Assembly (NCBI RefSeq): GCF_963259705.1
Contig: NC_081847.1
Coordinates: 91,628,046-91,692,045, forward strand
DNA: 64,000 nt
Reading direction: 5' to 3'
Source: Myotis daubentonii
Taxonomy: Eukaryota > Chordata > Mammalia > Chiroptera > Vespertilionidae
The position numbers and the translations under genes are program-made. The notes below the pieces were generated by a model, which did no database searches, was not told where the DNA came from, and saw nothing but the letters and a program-made list of their open reading frames with translations. Below, in pieces: positions 34,801 to 46,327 of the stretch (position 1 is the first letter of the stretch; every line of letters starts with the position of its first letter).

Positions 34801-34927
34801 GAGGTGTCCTCCAAATGCATATACACACTTCGAATAATTATAAAGGCAGTGTTTATTAATATACATTTCATCTTCAAAATGAGTTGTCAGCTGTTAAAGT
34901 ATGCATACTTTTTTGGGGGACACCCTG
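34801..34927. mobile_element. Mariner-like MITE
   Basis: GAGGTGTCCTCCAAATGCATA on the left is an imperfect inverted match to ATGCATACTTTTTTGGGGGAC...CACCCTG on the right. TA lies just outside each end (TA-T on the left, AA-TA on the right). The CAGGGTGTCCC-type terminus is typical of mariner elements, whose target is TA. The interior is only about 80 bases with no transposase. Confidence 0.6.
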
Positions 34928-35138
34928 AATATCTCCCACACTGATAACAGTAGGGGGTACCTTGCAAAAGTAATAGGAGCCCCTGCATAACTTGCTTAAG
35001 AACAGCCCAGCTCGATGGACTCCATCTACGCCTCACAAGAGAGAGAAAATCATGGCGTGTCGGTGTCGGTGGGTTCTCATGCACCATTCAAGAAATGTCC
35101 CTGTACTTTCAGAAATTTGGAGAATCTTAGGTATTGGT

Positions 35139-35631
35139 TGCCGGAAGCCAATTCCAGCAGGTCATAATTGCAAGAGTTTCATCAAAAGGTTGATGGAACT
35201 TGGGGACTCAACAAGGGCTGAGTCACATATGTTGTCACCTGTTGGGAATGGCTGAGGGCATTTCCCCAAACCTGAAAAGGGATGATTGCTTGCTGCCAGA
35301 CAGCTCAGGGCATCTTAATCTACATGTTATTGCCTCCTATTGGCCAAACACCTGAACAGCCGTAGGCTAATTCTTCCAATCTGACAATGGACTCTGTATA
35401 GATAGGAAACCCTGACCCTTTGAAGTGTATATCTCTGCCTCACCTCAGGACAATTTGTGTAAATAAAAAGCATGGGGTCCTGAGACAAAGAGATCTTAGT
35501 TCCTTTTAGCTAAGCTCCTCTGACCCACATATGCCTTTCAAAATTACGCTTTGTCTCTGGACTCTTTAGGTTACACACAGCCTTCTGCAGATTGCTGAAC
35601 CCTTCTTAATGCTGGAACAAGAACCCCAGCA
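35139..35631 (+). mobile_element. Putative solo LTR
   Basis: Starts TGCCGGAAGCCAATTCC and ends AAGAACCCCAGCA (TG...CA). It contains a CCTATTGGCC CCAAT-type site, AATAAA at 35462-35467 and a pyrimidine-rich, LTR-like 3' part. A plausible 6-base duplication is only approximate (ATTGGT / ACTGGT), and the second copy sits three bases beyond the CA end. No primer site follows, so a solo LTR is the likely state. Retroviral class undetermined. Confidence 0.6.
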
Positions 35632-37339
35632 TTAACTGGTGAGGCAACTGAATTAGATTATTAAGAAGGCAAATGTTTTGTTAGCCTGTTTTAATGCTTT
35701 GCTTTAGTCTTCATGAAAATGGTTAGGCATAGGGGTAAGAATAATACCTCGGCAGACTAAATATCAAGTATTCCTTTTTCTTATACACTGAGGTTACACC
35801 ATTGTAAATTCACAAAATGCTTTGCAGTGTGCAGGGCTGAATTGGCTGTGCTGAATACCTAGAAGTGACCAGAGAGCCTGTATGTAATGCAGAGGATAAA
35901 CAGAGGGGAACAGGAAATGGCACTTATTTCTTATAAATTTTGATGAAAAACGTTGCCATGTTAGTGGCAGAAAAGGCTGGGATTTTTAAATGACAATTTT
36001 ATTAGATCTATATTCTTTATTTACACGTTAATTTCCCAAGTCCAACAGCCTTCTTTCACCAGGAATAGAGCCTATCTGTAGTCCCCTCTCTGATTTTATT
36101 TTATACCTTTATGGGGGGAGCAGGGCAGTGGTGCTGAAAGTCTGAAAAGTAGGTGTTGCTAATAATTTTAATTTTGGAAAATGACTAAGCTTCACATAAA
36201 GTGAGAACATTAAATTCTAAGTATAGTCTTTTCAACAGTATTTCCATATGTTAGAAAATCTAGGGTGTATCTAATAAAAACAAGAAGTTTCAAGCATGCT
36301 GCATTTAGAACTACCTTTGTATGTGTTTAAGTGATTAGACATTTCACTCTAAAATTTAGTAACATTTATGATTTCATTAAAATTTTAACACAATTTAACT
36401 TTGAATATTTTGAAAAAAATGAAATACATATTTTTAGCATAGCTACTCATCCTAAATATGTAGGTGAAATGCAAGATATGCATTTTTACACATGAAGTTT
36501 TATTTGTAATTTTATGTTCCCCGAGTTTTATTCTTTTCCTGTTATCAGTATTGCCATGAAATTATTTAAAATGCAAACTATAATAAAATCTTATGAGAAC
36601 TGATAGAATGTAAAACATGAAACTTATAAGTATATATTATATATGAGTTATAATTATTCAAAATTCAAATATAATTTGTGATAATTTTGAGTTTTTCTAG
36701 ACAAAGAGGCAAAATGTTAAATGGAACATTATTTCTGTAGAATTCTAATTTGCTTTTATAAAAAAAAACAATTATCAGTGATGAAATGTTATCACCCTTT
36801 TTCAGTTTTAATAAGGATTCAGATGGAACAACAAAAACAGTTTATTAACTTAAAGGCAGAGAGTTCTCAGATTTAATTAAGACTAGTTTTTAAAGGATAT
36901 AAAGTTCTCAGGTTAAATGCAAATAGATGGAGTTTTATCCTATTCTATTTAATAACAGAAAATTATACGGTATCTTATAAATGAAATTGACCAGTATATT
37001 CATTTGGTGGTGGGGAGGAGAAAGCATTATTAAATGACATATTAGGAAATTTAAGGGCAAAATATAATGACTGCCTGGCATCTTCTTGAATATGTTTTAG
37101 CCACGTCAGTAAGAAGGTAACAGAAAACAAAGTAACAAATAGTTATTTTAAAGTGTTTAGAAATACACTACTTTCTCATATAAAGCATGATCAAAATCCA
37201 ATTACATCCAATTAAGGATTAGAAATTTCCCAATGATGCTGCAGGAAGTAAAAACACACAGCAAGTGCCCAGGGAGCAGGGGTTAAGCTGTGCCACATCC
37301 TCTAATCAGAGAAAAGGTCGCAGACTGATGTTACCAAAA
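35632..37339. other. Unassigned AT-rich DNA
   Basis: Very AT-rich between about 36150 and 37200, with no gene or nameable repeat. Confidence 0.5.
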
Positions 37340-37740
37340 TGTGATTAGGCGCAGGACCCGTGTGCCAGCAGCCAATGTTCTCTTGGCTTCGGCATTTCAC
37401 CAGGAACGTGTGTCATGCTCCAGAGGCCTCACGTCTGAGGGTGAAGCCCTGCTACATCCTCTCCTGGGCACAAAGACAGAAGGAGGCTAGGGAGGATTTG
37501 CAGGTCAAAACAGACGGGGACTGTAATTCCTACAGCCGAGGACTCAGGAGGCCGGTGGGGAAAAAACCGCTGCGACAGAAAGCTAAAGGACTGCCATGTT
37601 GGCCAAAGCCTACAGGACGGACACGACTGGCCCTGGGATGCGGCGGCTCTTCACAGCCTTCCAATCTAGTCAAGAACAATCTAGTCAAATTAGCATCCGT
37701 CCACACAGGCCTCACATAAAATTGCTGCAGGTGTTGTAGA
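37340..37740. other. GC-richer island of unknown nature
   Basis: A 400-base segment stands out from AT-rich surroundings, with several CpGs (GGGATGCGGCGGC, CCGCTGCGACAG). A 119-codon frame (37360-37719) and a reverse 74-codon frame overlap. Neither has a recognisable domain. CAATCTAGTCAA is repeated at about 37662-37688. It may be an unrecognised LTR or a decayed exon-like sequence; I cannot decide. Confidence 0.35.
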
Positions 37741-37959
37741 ACAGGATGGTACAAAAGTAATCGGATTTAACACAGTAAAAGCAAAAGCAATGAGCACAAA
37801 AATAATAAATAAATATGTATGTCAATGTCAAAGGAGGATTAAGTTACATAGCCCCCCGTTTCATGTGATTTTTCTCAGAAAGAGGAGTAGAAAGAGCTGC
37901 ACTTCTTACAGACATTTACCTACCTCATTTAAATAGTAGGGACAGATGGCATTATACTT

Positions 37960-38130
37960 TACTATCAGCCAGGCAAAATGCTACTTTACGTGCATTATCT
38001 CTCTTTTAATCTCCATTATCACAACCACCCCAGGACACAGATATTATAATTCCCATTTCATAAGTGAGCAAACTCAGTCTTAATCAACAGTTTGCTCGTG
38101 GTCACAGCTCACGGTATGTAACACAAGGTC
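37960..38130 (-). repeat. MIR SINE
   Basis: GTGCATTATCTCTCTTTTAATC, CAGATATTATAATTCCCATTTC and GAGCAAACTCAGTC...TCGTGGTCACAGCTCACG follow the reversed MIR order (…ATTATCCCCATTTTACAGATGAGGAAACTGAG…AAGGTCACACAGCT…). Confidence 0.7.
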
Positions 38131-39528
38131 CTGTTCTGTAACCACCGCCCATGCTGGTCCATGCTGAGTTTGATGCCGATTATTTTATAGACACGCTTTG
38201 CCCTGATTACAATTTACTGCCACTTATGCTTTGAGCTTCACCCTCTCTTTTCTCCATAGATTTTCTTTCATGACTACCCTATTCCATCCCATTATACATT
38301 CTTCTCTTTTTTATAAAGCTGCTCTTTATTTCCCACTCTAGTATCTCTAACATTTATACCCGCTCTTGCCAAGAAACACACGCCCCTCATATTACCTGGT
38401 CTACTTTGCATTTTCTGACCATGAAGATGTTTACTACTAGGCTTCTCCTTCTTGTCAAACGAACGACAAAGCCACGGGCAGGCTGTGGAGAATAGGAGGA
38501 CACTTAAGGACCAGGCTACCAGGTTCGGCAGCTAATAGTACAAGCTTTGGAAACAGGAAAAAGAAGGCAGAGGAATACATACTCTCAAATAAATTATTTT
38601 TAAAAATCAAAATTCTATGATTGGAGGAAAGAAATGTCTAGATTGAAAGGTCCCTGAGAGTTCTGGGTGTTAGGTGGAGAGAGAAAGAGGACACCTGGGC
38701 ACACTAGAGTACATTTTAGAGCGCTACGGAGAAAGCAGAGGTTCAAAGTGCTTTGTCAATGAAAAACTGCCCCCGACTCGATAGAAACTGCAAGGCAAAC
38801 CTGATTCATGATTACTGTCATGGAGGTGGAGAGCTTAGAGAAGAGAGAGTGACTTCAACTCCACGGGAACGACATGCCGGAAGGAGGCTCCTGGAGGTTG
38901 GGCTCTGGGAAGAACTGGAGGAGTCTGGGGGTGGGGGGTGGTCACATGTGTGATTAGGCATCTGGGTTTGCTGGTTGGCACTTACAAAAGGGCTCCCGCC
39001 TCCCCAGAGACTGAGATACATGCATGGGACGGCTCCCAGGTCCTTGAGAAACACATTTCTGGGCTCCACAAGGTTTACCTCTTAAAGGGGCAGAGAAAGA
39101 ATCCATAATTGCAAGTTTTCTAAAGCAAATGCTCTAAGGAACGGGAGATTAGAAGCCTGTAGTCAAGAATATCCTCGTCTAAAAGGTAGTCAAGCTGAGT
39201 GGAAAATTCAGGTCCTCTTGGTTAACTTACAAAATGGAAACTAGTTAGATTCTCATGTTTGGGTATTCAAATGATTGGGGATTTCCAGTGAGAGCTAGAA
39301 GACAATGACACAATGAATTAATTCTGGGAACAAATTTATTTCTAACCTTAGATTATATACTGACAGAGCCATGATATCAATCAAGTGTGACAGAGAATAA
39401 AGAAATGTCAGACATGTAATATTTCAATAAAGCTTGCCATCTATAGGAATCAGTTAGTAAATGTGATCCACAAACATTAAAGAAAAAACAGGTAAAGCAT
39501 AAGACACAGAATCCAGAAATTAATAGAT

Positions 39529-39531
<3 letters not shown>
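38131..39531. other. Unassigned intergenic DNA
   Basis: No gene or nameable repeat. A G-rich GGAGTCTGGGGGTGGGGGGTG patch lies at about 38921-38940. Confidence 0.5.

Positions 39532-39568
<37 letters not shown>
39532..39568. repeat. (CA)n microsatellite
   Basis: About 18 CA units, followed by GCACAGCACA. Confidence 0.97.
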
Positions 39569-39569
<1 letters not shown>

Positions 39570-39975
39570 CACAGCACAATATAATTGCCAGTGAACTAAC
39601 AACGGGAAAAAGGCACCAGAAAAATATGTTTCTGAGTAGAAAATAGACAATATCTGAAATATGAGATTTTCAACTTTGTTGGAGAGTTTGGGAAGTAACT
39701 GATTTGCAAGTGATCCTTGGGAAGCAAAAAATGATGCAATTCAGAACACAAACTCCAAAGAATACTAAAATATATTTTAAATAGAAACTATATCTTAACA
39801 TACAACATGGCTCTACTGTGATATTACATTGTAAACACTAAATATTGATTTATAAAAAATGTGATAATGAAGGTCATGAAGAGAAATCTCTTAGTTTCCC
39901 TTCTAGGAAGTCAATTGATTTCTAGTGAAACAATTTTTAGAATATAGTACTGTTTGCTGCTAAATGACACCAGAA

Positions 39976-40940
39976 TGTTAACAGCGATTAGACCTCAGTT
40001 CAGCAACTTCTGTACCTGAGTCCTGGCTAAGCGAGAATTCAGAGCCAAGACTCCAGTACAAGCAAAAGTTTATTTAGAAAATCACAGATAGAAGTGAGCC
40101 ATGACAGAAGTGAGCCAGCTGGGCTGTGTGGGCTCAGGAAACAAGTACAAATAAAAAAGAAGGGCCCTAGGAACTTAGGAGATAGCAAGCAAGGATATAT
40201 GTGTTGGGGGGGAGGAGAGGGGAGAAGTAAGGGGCAAGTCTTGGGCATGCTTCAGGGTTCTGAGGGGTTTTATCCCCTCTCTAAAGGCAAGGATCTTAGG
40301 GGCGGTCCCACGGGAGGATCTCAATGGGATATGTATCAGCTTTCCAGGTGTGTCCTTTCAGTCATGGTCTCTACTGATCGCTTGGTGTCATGGGGATCGG
40401 GGGTCATCAGTCACTGCATCAGGTTCTGATACAGGCCTGGTGTGGCCCTGCCTGGCCCCACTGCTTTTCTAGGCCTGGAGCTGAGACACAACTGAGCTCT
40501 AGATGTTATCTCTGGTTTGACCCCAACGCCTTAGGATTCCTAAGGTTATTCACTGTCTTGAGGGCTTAACGCTTAAGAGAGTGGTTGTGTAAGAGTTTAT
40601 ATGGGAGTAGGATGAAGCTATTCTTCAGCCCCCTTGTTCCTCCTCTAAGGGGGTCTGCTTTATGGCTAGCAGCATGCTAGGGTAGGGTATGTCAGGGGAG
40701 GGTCTGAACTGAGTGATCATCAATATGAAAGGGCAGGGGGTCTAAACTGCATGGCCAGAGATATGATAGGGGAGTAAAGGTCACACTGGAGTAGAGGTCT
40801 TTGTTTTCCCGGTTTGGCCTGTTTCTAGGCACCCAGGGCTTTCTGCTGTTGCTAGGCACGCAGGGATTTCTGCCCTGGTGACCTTTTATACTTGGCCCAC
40901 TGTCCTTGCTCTGCTCATGCCTGTCTAACTGCCTACTACA
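39976..40940 (-). mobile_element. Putative LTR, antisense (class I-like)
   Basis: On the minus strand it starts TGTAGTAGGCAGTTAGACAGG and ends CGCTGTTAACA. It has a TATAAAA box close to its start (+ strand TTTTATA, 40884-40890) and AATAAA (+ strand TTTATT, 40069-40074) about 95 bases from its end. The 965-bp length suits a solo LTR. The opening resembles class I (gammaretrovirus-like) LTRs of other laurasiatherians, from memory. A TATA box only 50 bases from the start is unusual. No target duplication was found, so the edges are provisional. Several open frames inside are fortuitous. Confidence 0.6.
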
Positions 40941-41394
40941 GTGCAATGAGATGAACACAATTGCCTATGGATTTAAAAACTGAGAATGAGAAAAACAGGA
41001 CATAAACTTGTTACCTTAAAATGAAGACAATATATTTTATTACTACTACTACTAATATTTTAGTAGTAGTATAAACCTTATATAATAGCACTTGTCTTTA
41101 AAAAAATAAAATAGTATGTACTGTATACATTTTTAAATAAGAAATCTAAAGTTCTATCTTAAGCACATAAGCATACAGTTATGCAAATTTGTACCCATAA
41201 AAATGCTCTTTGGAGCCTGGATTTAATAGTGAAAAGGAAAATTTAAATGCCCAACAAGATGGCATTGGTGAAAACCTAATTATATATAATGGGATATGAT
41301 GAAGCTATTAAAATAACGTTGTAGAAGACTATTTAATGGTATGAATGTTTATTATATATTGTTAAGTGAATACAAAACATATTATAAAACAGTG
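40941..41394. other. Unassigned AT-rich DNA with a small hairpin
   Basis: (TAC)4 followed by TAATATTTTA and (GTA)3 at 41040-41072 forms an inverted repeat. Nothing else recognised. Confidence 0.5.
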
Positions 41395-41533
41395 TGATTT
41401 CAATAGCAGTTAACATTTGTTGATTCCTTTTTATGTGCTAGACACTGTATTAAGTGCTATAAATGCATTTTCTCATTTCCTCTCCATAATAGCCCCATAA
41501 AAGAGATAATGTTGATGAGGTTAAGTGACTTTA
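41395..41533 (-). repeat. MIR SINE, interrupted by a bat SINE
   Basis: TAGCAGTTAACATTTGTTGATTC, TATGTGCTAGACACTGTATTAAG and TCATTTCCTCTCCATAATAGCC follow the reversed MIR 3' half. The family's next expected phrase, GAGGTTAAGTGACTT, is where the SINE at 41534 landed. Confidence 0.78.
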
Positions 41534-41739
41534 TTTATTTAATATTTATTGATTGATTTTTAAAAAAAGAGAATAAAGGGGGGGGAGGGAGAGAGAGATA
41601 AAGAAACATTGATTTGTCGTTCAAATTATTTATGTTTTAATTAGTTGATTCTTGTATGTGCCCTGACCATGGATGGAACCCAAAACCTTGGTGTATCAGG
41701 GAAATGTTGTAACCCACTGAGCTATCCTGCTAGGGCAAA
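41534..41739 (-). repeat. Older chiropteran tRNA-derived SINE with target duplication
   Basis: Reading the minus strand: GCCCTAGCAGGATAGCTCAG, TTCCATCCATGGTCAGGGC, GAATCAACTAATTAAAACATAAAT, then AATGTTTCTTTATCTCTC and an A-rich tail. The body differs from Ves copies here, so I take it as an older bat SINE subfamily. GTTAAGTGACTTTA (41520-41533) and GTTAAGTGAATTTA (41740-41753) flank it, 13 of 14 identical. Confidence 0.88.
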
Positions 41740-41753
41740 GTTAAGTGAATTTA

Positions 41754-43229
41754 AACAAAGTTATAAAATATGTGCAATAATGGTTCTTTCTAAGTTTTAA
41801 AAATAAATAACATTGAAATATATAAGCATATGTGTGTGTGTGCTTGTGTACACACACATACACAGTGTCAGCAGTTATCTCTGATGGTAGAGTGATATTT
41901 TCTGGTTTTGGCTTCCCTGAGAGATTTTTCTGGCTAATGGAAAATGACAAACTTCTGGCTTCCTTGTCCCCTGGTTCTGCTCCTCCAGGCTGGACTTGCC
42001 ATCACTGCTTGCCTGAGCTCCAGGTTGATAGAACAGCAACTCAAAATCAGGTTCCCCTCCAGAGCCCTAGGCCCCACATTGCCTACACAGGCATGGATGT
42101 GCTTAAGTTCACTTTAATTAATATGTTATTAAGATATAGGAATACATTAATATTTTCAAATCCATTACCCCCATTTCACATGTAGGGATGATGTTACTAC
42201 TAATTAGAAATGTACCCTAAAATGCCTATGATATTAAAATGAGTAACTCCATTGGAGTTTGAAAGATACAAGCACAACTAACATGCTGATTGACGGGAAA
42301 TACGTCCAACTTCCATGTTTTCTTGGCTATATAAATCCTCCCTATATCATCTTCCCTACAAGAAGTGTTTAAATGTAACTCGCTAAGTATGTTTTTTGGG
42401 TTTTTTTTTAAATGTGAATACAAAGATGAACGCACAAGGTCCTTTGAAAGTGTAATTTCCAAGGTATCCAGGGAGATTTCCTTCTTTCTAGCTGTAATTA
42501 TTGCTTTGAAATTTGAGATAACAGATCATTAGATTTCTACTTTATATTCCTGAATTCACACTTACATGGGATTAAGTCAGTTACTTCCCAAAGAGCTGCA
42601 TAACACTATTTTCACCAGGTGTACAAATCTTACTCTCTCCCTGTCATTCTTTGGCTAGTCTTTCGATGTTCATTGCTACACACATCATTACTACAGAATT
42701 ACAGATTTTCTTGACTCTGATTTAGCCAGTCTTCATGTCTCATAATCTAGCAGTCACCACAACAATAAGAATTATTGAACATTCCCTCTGTGCAAAATCC
42801 TGTCCTGTAATGTGAAAGGCAGAAGGTCACTAGGGGGATGGAACACTAATTTCCTTCTGTCAATGACATTCCCCTCTAACTAGTTTATAAAATCTCTGCT
42901 GTCTTAGTGCTTAGCCTGGTGCCATATCAGTTTCTGTTTTAGTATTAAATATACAGAAATTACCTAGATTAAAAAATGTCAATAGCTTTTCAAGGTGTTT
43001 TTTTTTGTTTGTTTGTTTTTTGTTTTTAGAATTACCTATCATGTAACAGTTCTGATTTTTTTCTTTGTCTAGAGTTTTCTGAGACAAAGACTTTTGATAT
43101 ATAGAAATATGTACTTACATTCAAACCTGGAATAGAAAAAATGTCAACAGGAAATAAAATGTACTGAGGAGAATAATTACCATATTTGAACTTTATTACC
43201 TCACTTTTTAGAGATTGATGGACTTCAGA
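41754..43229. other. Unassigned intergenic DNA
   Basis: A short TG-repeat/CA-repeat inverted pair lies at 41829-41862. The 117-codon frame at 41832-42185 starts in it and has no recognisable product. No nameable repeat. Confidence 0.5.
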
Positions 43230-43365
43230 AATTACTTAGTCCCGTATCCTTTTTTCTTATGAGAAAAGTGAGGCAGGAAAACTAAGGGAGTGTTGTTGTT
43301 TTTTCAAGGTCATGTGGCTGGCAGAGTATGAGTAGAAATCAATGTCTTGCTTCCAACACAAGTCT
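43230..43365 (-). repeat. MIR fragment
   Basis: TGAGAAAAGTGAGGCAGGAAAAC and TTTCAAGGTCATGTGGCTGGC resemble the reversed MIR core (GATGAGGAAACTGAGGC...AAGGTCACACAGCTAG). Confidence 0.55.
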
Positions 43366-44118
43366 TTAGAATGAGTCTGGGCTTTAAGAGAGGCAAACAG
43401 GTAAGCATTTAGAGAGAAAATACTTAAAGGGTTAATTGAATATTGCGGGCACTTGCTGTGTAATTTGGTTAGAACATGGCCAATGTATTGCTGCTGATTC
43501 TCACGGGACGAAGCTCCAATCACTTATGGGGAAAGGCAGATATAAACCGCAACCCCAACTTTAACAAACTGGGCAGCCAATGCAGGGGCCCGACTTAGGT
43601 CATTGCTCCTTAAAGCCATGATTCCTAGCAAAAATGTAGCTTCAGAAAGACCACATTGGTGAGTAAGTACTAAATCCTTAAACAGCAAAATAAAATGTAT
43701 CCTAACTATAAAAAGTGTATTTCCTACATATATGGGTTTACCCAGCATTTTGTGCAGAAGAAAAGTAATATGGAACAGGGACTTGCAAAATACATGGGAA
43801 GTAGTATATCTTATACTGTGGAGAGCCAGGAGGAGAGATGGTCAAATATACTTTTCTAAACCCCCCAATGTAGTGTGCACTATTTATAGATCATCCTTTT
43901 AATTTTGAACATTTTCTATGTGGGATGTTAACTTGCTTTTATTTTTAAAGTATAAATAAATGGCACACAATATATTATTCCTGTTACTTATACACAGAAA
44001 TAATTTTAAAAATTTAGCAAATTATATTGTAACATATTTACAATAAGATTGAGAATGTTCCATTTTCTTTAGAAAACAAACCATATTGTCTTTTTCAGAA
44101 CTATCGTTTTTATTTAAT
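43366..44118. other. Unassigned intergenic DNA
   Basis: No gene or nameable repeat recognised. Confidence 0.5.
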
Positions 44119-44809
44119 ATAGGGGCCCGGTGCACGAAATTCGTGCACTGGGTGTGTGTGTGTGTGGGGGGGGGGGGAGTGTCCCTCAGCCCAGCCTGCC
44201 CCCTCTCACATACTGGGAGCCCTCAGGCGTTGACCCCCATCACCCTCCGATCGCCTGATCGGCCCCTTGCCCAGGCCTGACGCCTCCGCCAGAGGTGTCA
44301 GGCTTGGACAGGGGACCCCCTTCTCCCCCTGATCACTGGCTCTGGCCCCCGCCCAGGCCTGAGGCCTCTGGCCCAGGAATCATGCCTGGGCAGGGGACCC
44401 CCATCTCACTCTGATCGCTTGCTCCGCCCCCCACCCAGGCCTGATGCCTCGGCCAGAGGAGTTGACCCTCATCACCCTCCAATCACCAATCACCGGATCG
44501 GCCCCTTGACCAGGCTTGAGGCCTCCGGCAGAGGTGTCAGGCCTGGGCAGGGGACCCCCAGCTCCCCGCAGTTGCAGGCTCCGCCCCTGCCCAGGCCTAA
44601 CGCCTCTGGCCTAGGCGTCCGGCCCGGGCAGCGGGGACCCGCAGCTGCAGCGGCCCCGCGATCGTGGGCTTCGCTTTAGGCCCAGGCAAGGGACCCCTAG
44701 CTCCCGGGACTGCCATCTTCGACCGTGCCCAGCTCCCATCGCTGGCTCCACCCCTACTTCCAGCTATCACTGGCCAGGGCGGCAAAGGCACCTGATTCTC
44801 CAATCATGG

Positions 44810-44861
44810 CTGGGGGGCAGGGCAAAGGCGGCCCCAGGGCCGCCTTTGCCCTGCCCCCCAG
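44810..44861. repeat. Perfect 52-bp palindrome inside the Helitron
   Basis: Two 25-base arms (CTGGGGGGCAGGGCAAAGG... and its exact complement, 44837-44861) are separated by only CA at 44835-44836. No mismatch in either arm. Confidence 0.98.
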
Positions 44862-44972
44862 CTCTTAGCTCCCCACTGGGTTTCCGATCACTGTCAGTGG
44901 CAGGGGGCTTCTTCCTGCTTTCCCTTTCGCCTCCCTGCATTGTGCCTACATATGCAAATTAACCTCCATCTT

Positions 44973-45030
44973 GTTGGCAGTTAACTGCCAATCTTAGTTG
45001 GCAGTTAACTGCCAATCTTAGTTGGCAGTT
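44973..45030 (+). repeat. 24-bp tandem repeat, each unit palindromic
   Basis: GTTGGCAGTTAACTGCCAAT plus CTTA occurs twice exactly (44973-44996, 44997-45020), followed by a partial third unit. Every full unit contains TTGGCAGTTAACTGCCAA, a perfect 18-base palindrome. Confidence 0.97.
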
Positions 45031-45111
45031 AATTTGCATATAGCCCTGATTAGCCAATGAAAAGGGTATCGTCGTACGCCAATTACCATTTTTCTCTTTT
45101 ATTAGATAGGA

Positions 45112-46315
45112 TAAAATTTTAAGCCTCATTCAGTTGGTGCGAAGTTGCTGTTGCCTGATTACAGCCTGACAGCACATGCGAGTCTGTACATGGCCTGGGC
45201 TACTGGTTAAGCCGTGAAGGACGTGCAGTCAGCTTGACAAGGAGCTGAAATGCACCTGCAGTTATCTCATGCCTCACTTTCCCCTCCAGCCCCGTTACTG
45301 CTCCACAGCCTACAGCTCTCACTCACTCGCCTTCAGTCTTGAAAAGCTAAAGGTGTCCAGCCCGAGCTATTCGTTGGTTAACAAACTCTGAAGCATTTTA
45401 GAATGTCCTCTGATCATTATCGTGCATATCCATGCAGAGATCAAAACCTATCCCAAGGATACCCGTGAGGTTGTCTTCTTCCCATGAGGTAATTTCAAAT
45501 AACAAGTCTCTAGGCTTTAAAGTGCTTTGCACATGCTGAGAATTACTCATTAGAAGAAAGAAAAATAAATTCACTGCCCAGTAGCAATTTGACTCTCTCA
45601 CCAACTCACAAGTTTATTGTTTTTTTCAGGAGTAGATACTCCTGAATATTACATTTACTATTCATATTTTTTCTAATGCTAGGTTGACATTTTAATTTAT
45701 TGATGGTAGCTTACAGACACAATAATTTATTTTCCAATGTTATCAGAAACTCAAACCTTTATTTATATTTTATGATTACTTTTCTGACATTTTGATCTTC
45801 TCAAAACCAAAAAATGGCTTTTAAAAATAGAATATCTTACCTTATTTTATTATGAAAATGCCAAAAGATGTAGATTGCTTAACAAAGGGCAAAACAAAGG
45901 GCATTGTAAAAATTCTTTATTAGATGAACCTTAGAGAAATTGAATCCTTCGAACTCATAGTAAAGTGCAGTCAGGATATTAGATAAGCTAGCTATTGTAT
46001 TACCCATGCATTCTACTTGTAAATAGGAGTAAAATAGATTCATGTTGTTATTACCTTGGATCAAATTATTTTAAGTAATATTTGATTGTTAAATTAAACA
46101 CAAATCAAAACAGTGGTTAAGAGCCTCCTTGTTCTTTACCTTTGTATATTACAACATTTATACATGACTTTGTGATTTGGGACCAAACAGGTAGGAGTTT
46201 ACCTTTCTCAGAGGTAGAAAGATAGAGGGAGGGCTAATCCTCCTTGTAAACATATCTATTTCCAGCATCTGTGCTATTTTCCTTTCACCATATTATTCCC
46301 ACATAGACTCTCCAC
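45112..46315. other. Unassigned intergenic DNA
   Basis: No gene or nameable repeat recognised. Confidence 0.5.
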
Positions 46316-46327
46316 AGTTCTTCATGG

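Larger units (their letters stand above)
44119..45111 (-). mobile_element. Large non-autonomous HeliBat-type Helitron (993 bp)
   Basis: Begins ATAGGGGCCCGGTGCACGAAA, with the near-perfect GTGCACGAAATTCGTGCAC hairpin at 44130-44148, and ends CTCTTTTATTAGATAGGA|T. The interior is strongly GC-rich in AT-rich surroundings. It has a GT/G tract (44152-44177), several diverged GCCCAGGCCTGAGGCCTC...GGGGACCCCC modules (about 44210-44640), a perfect 52-bp palindrome (44810-44861), and a palindromic 24-bp tandem repeat (44973-45030). Near the 5' end it shares TATGCAAATTAACC and GATTAGCCAATGA-like sequence with the other copies. Open frames inside are by-products of the modules; no Rep/helicase protein is present. 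Confidence 0.92.
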
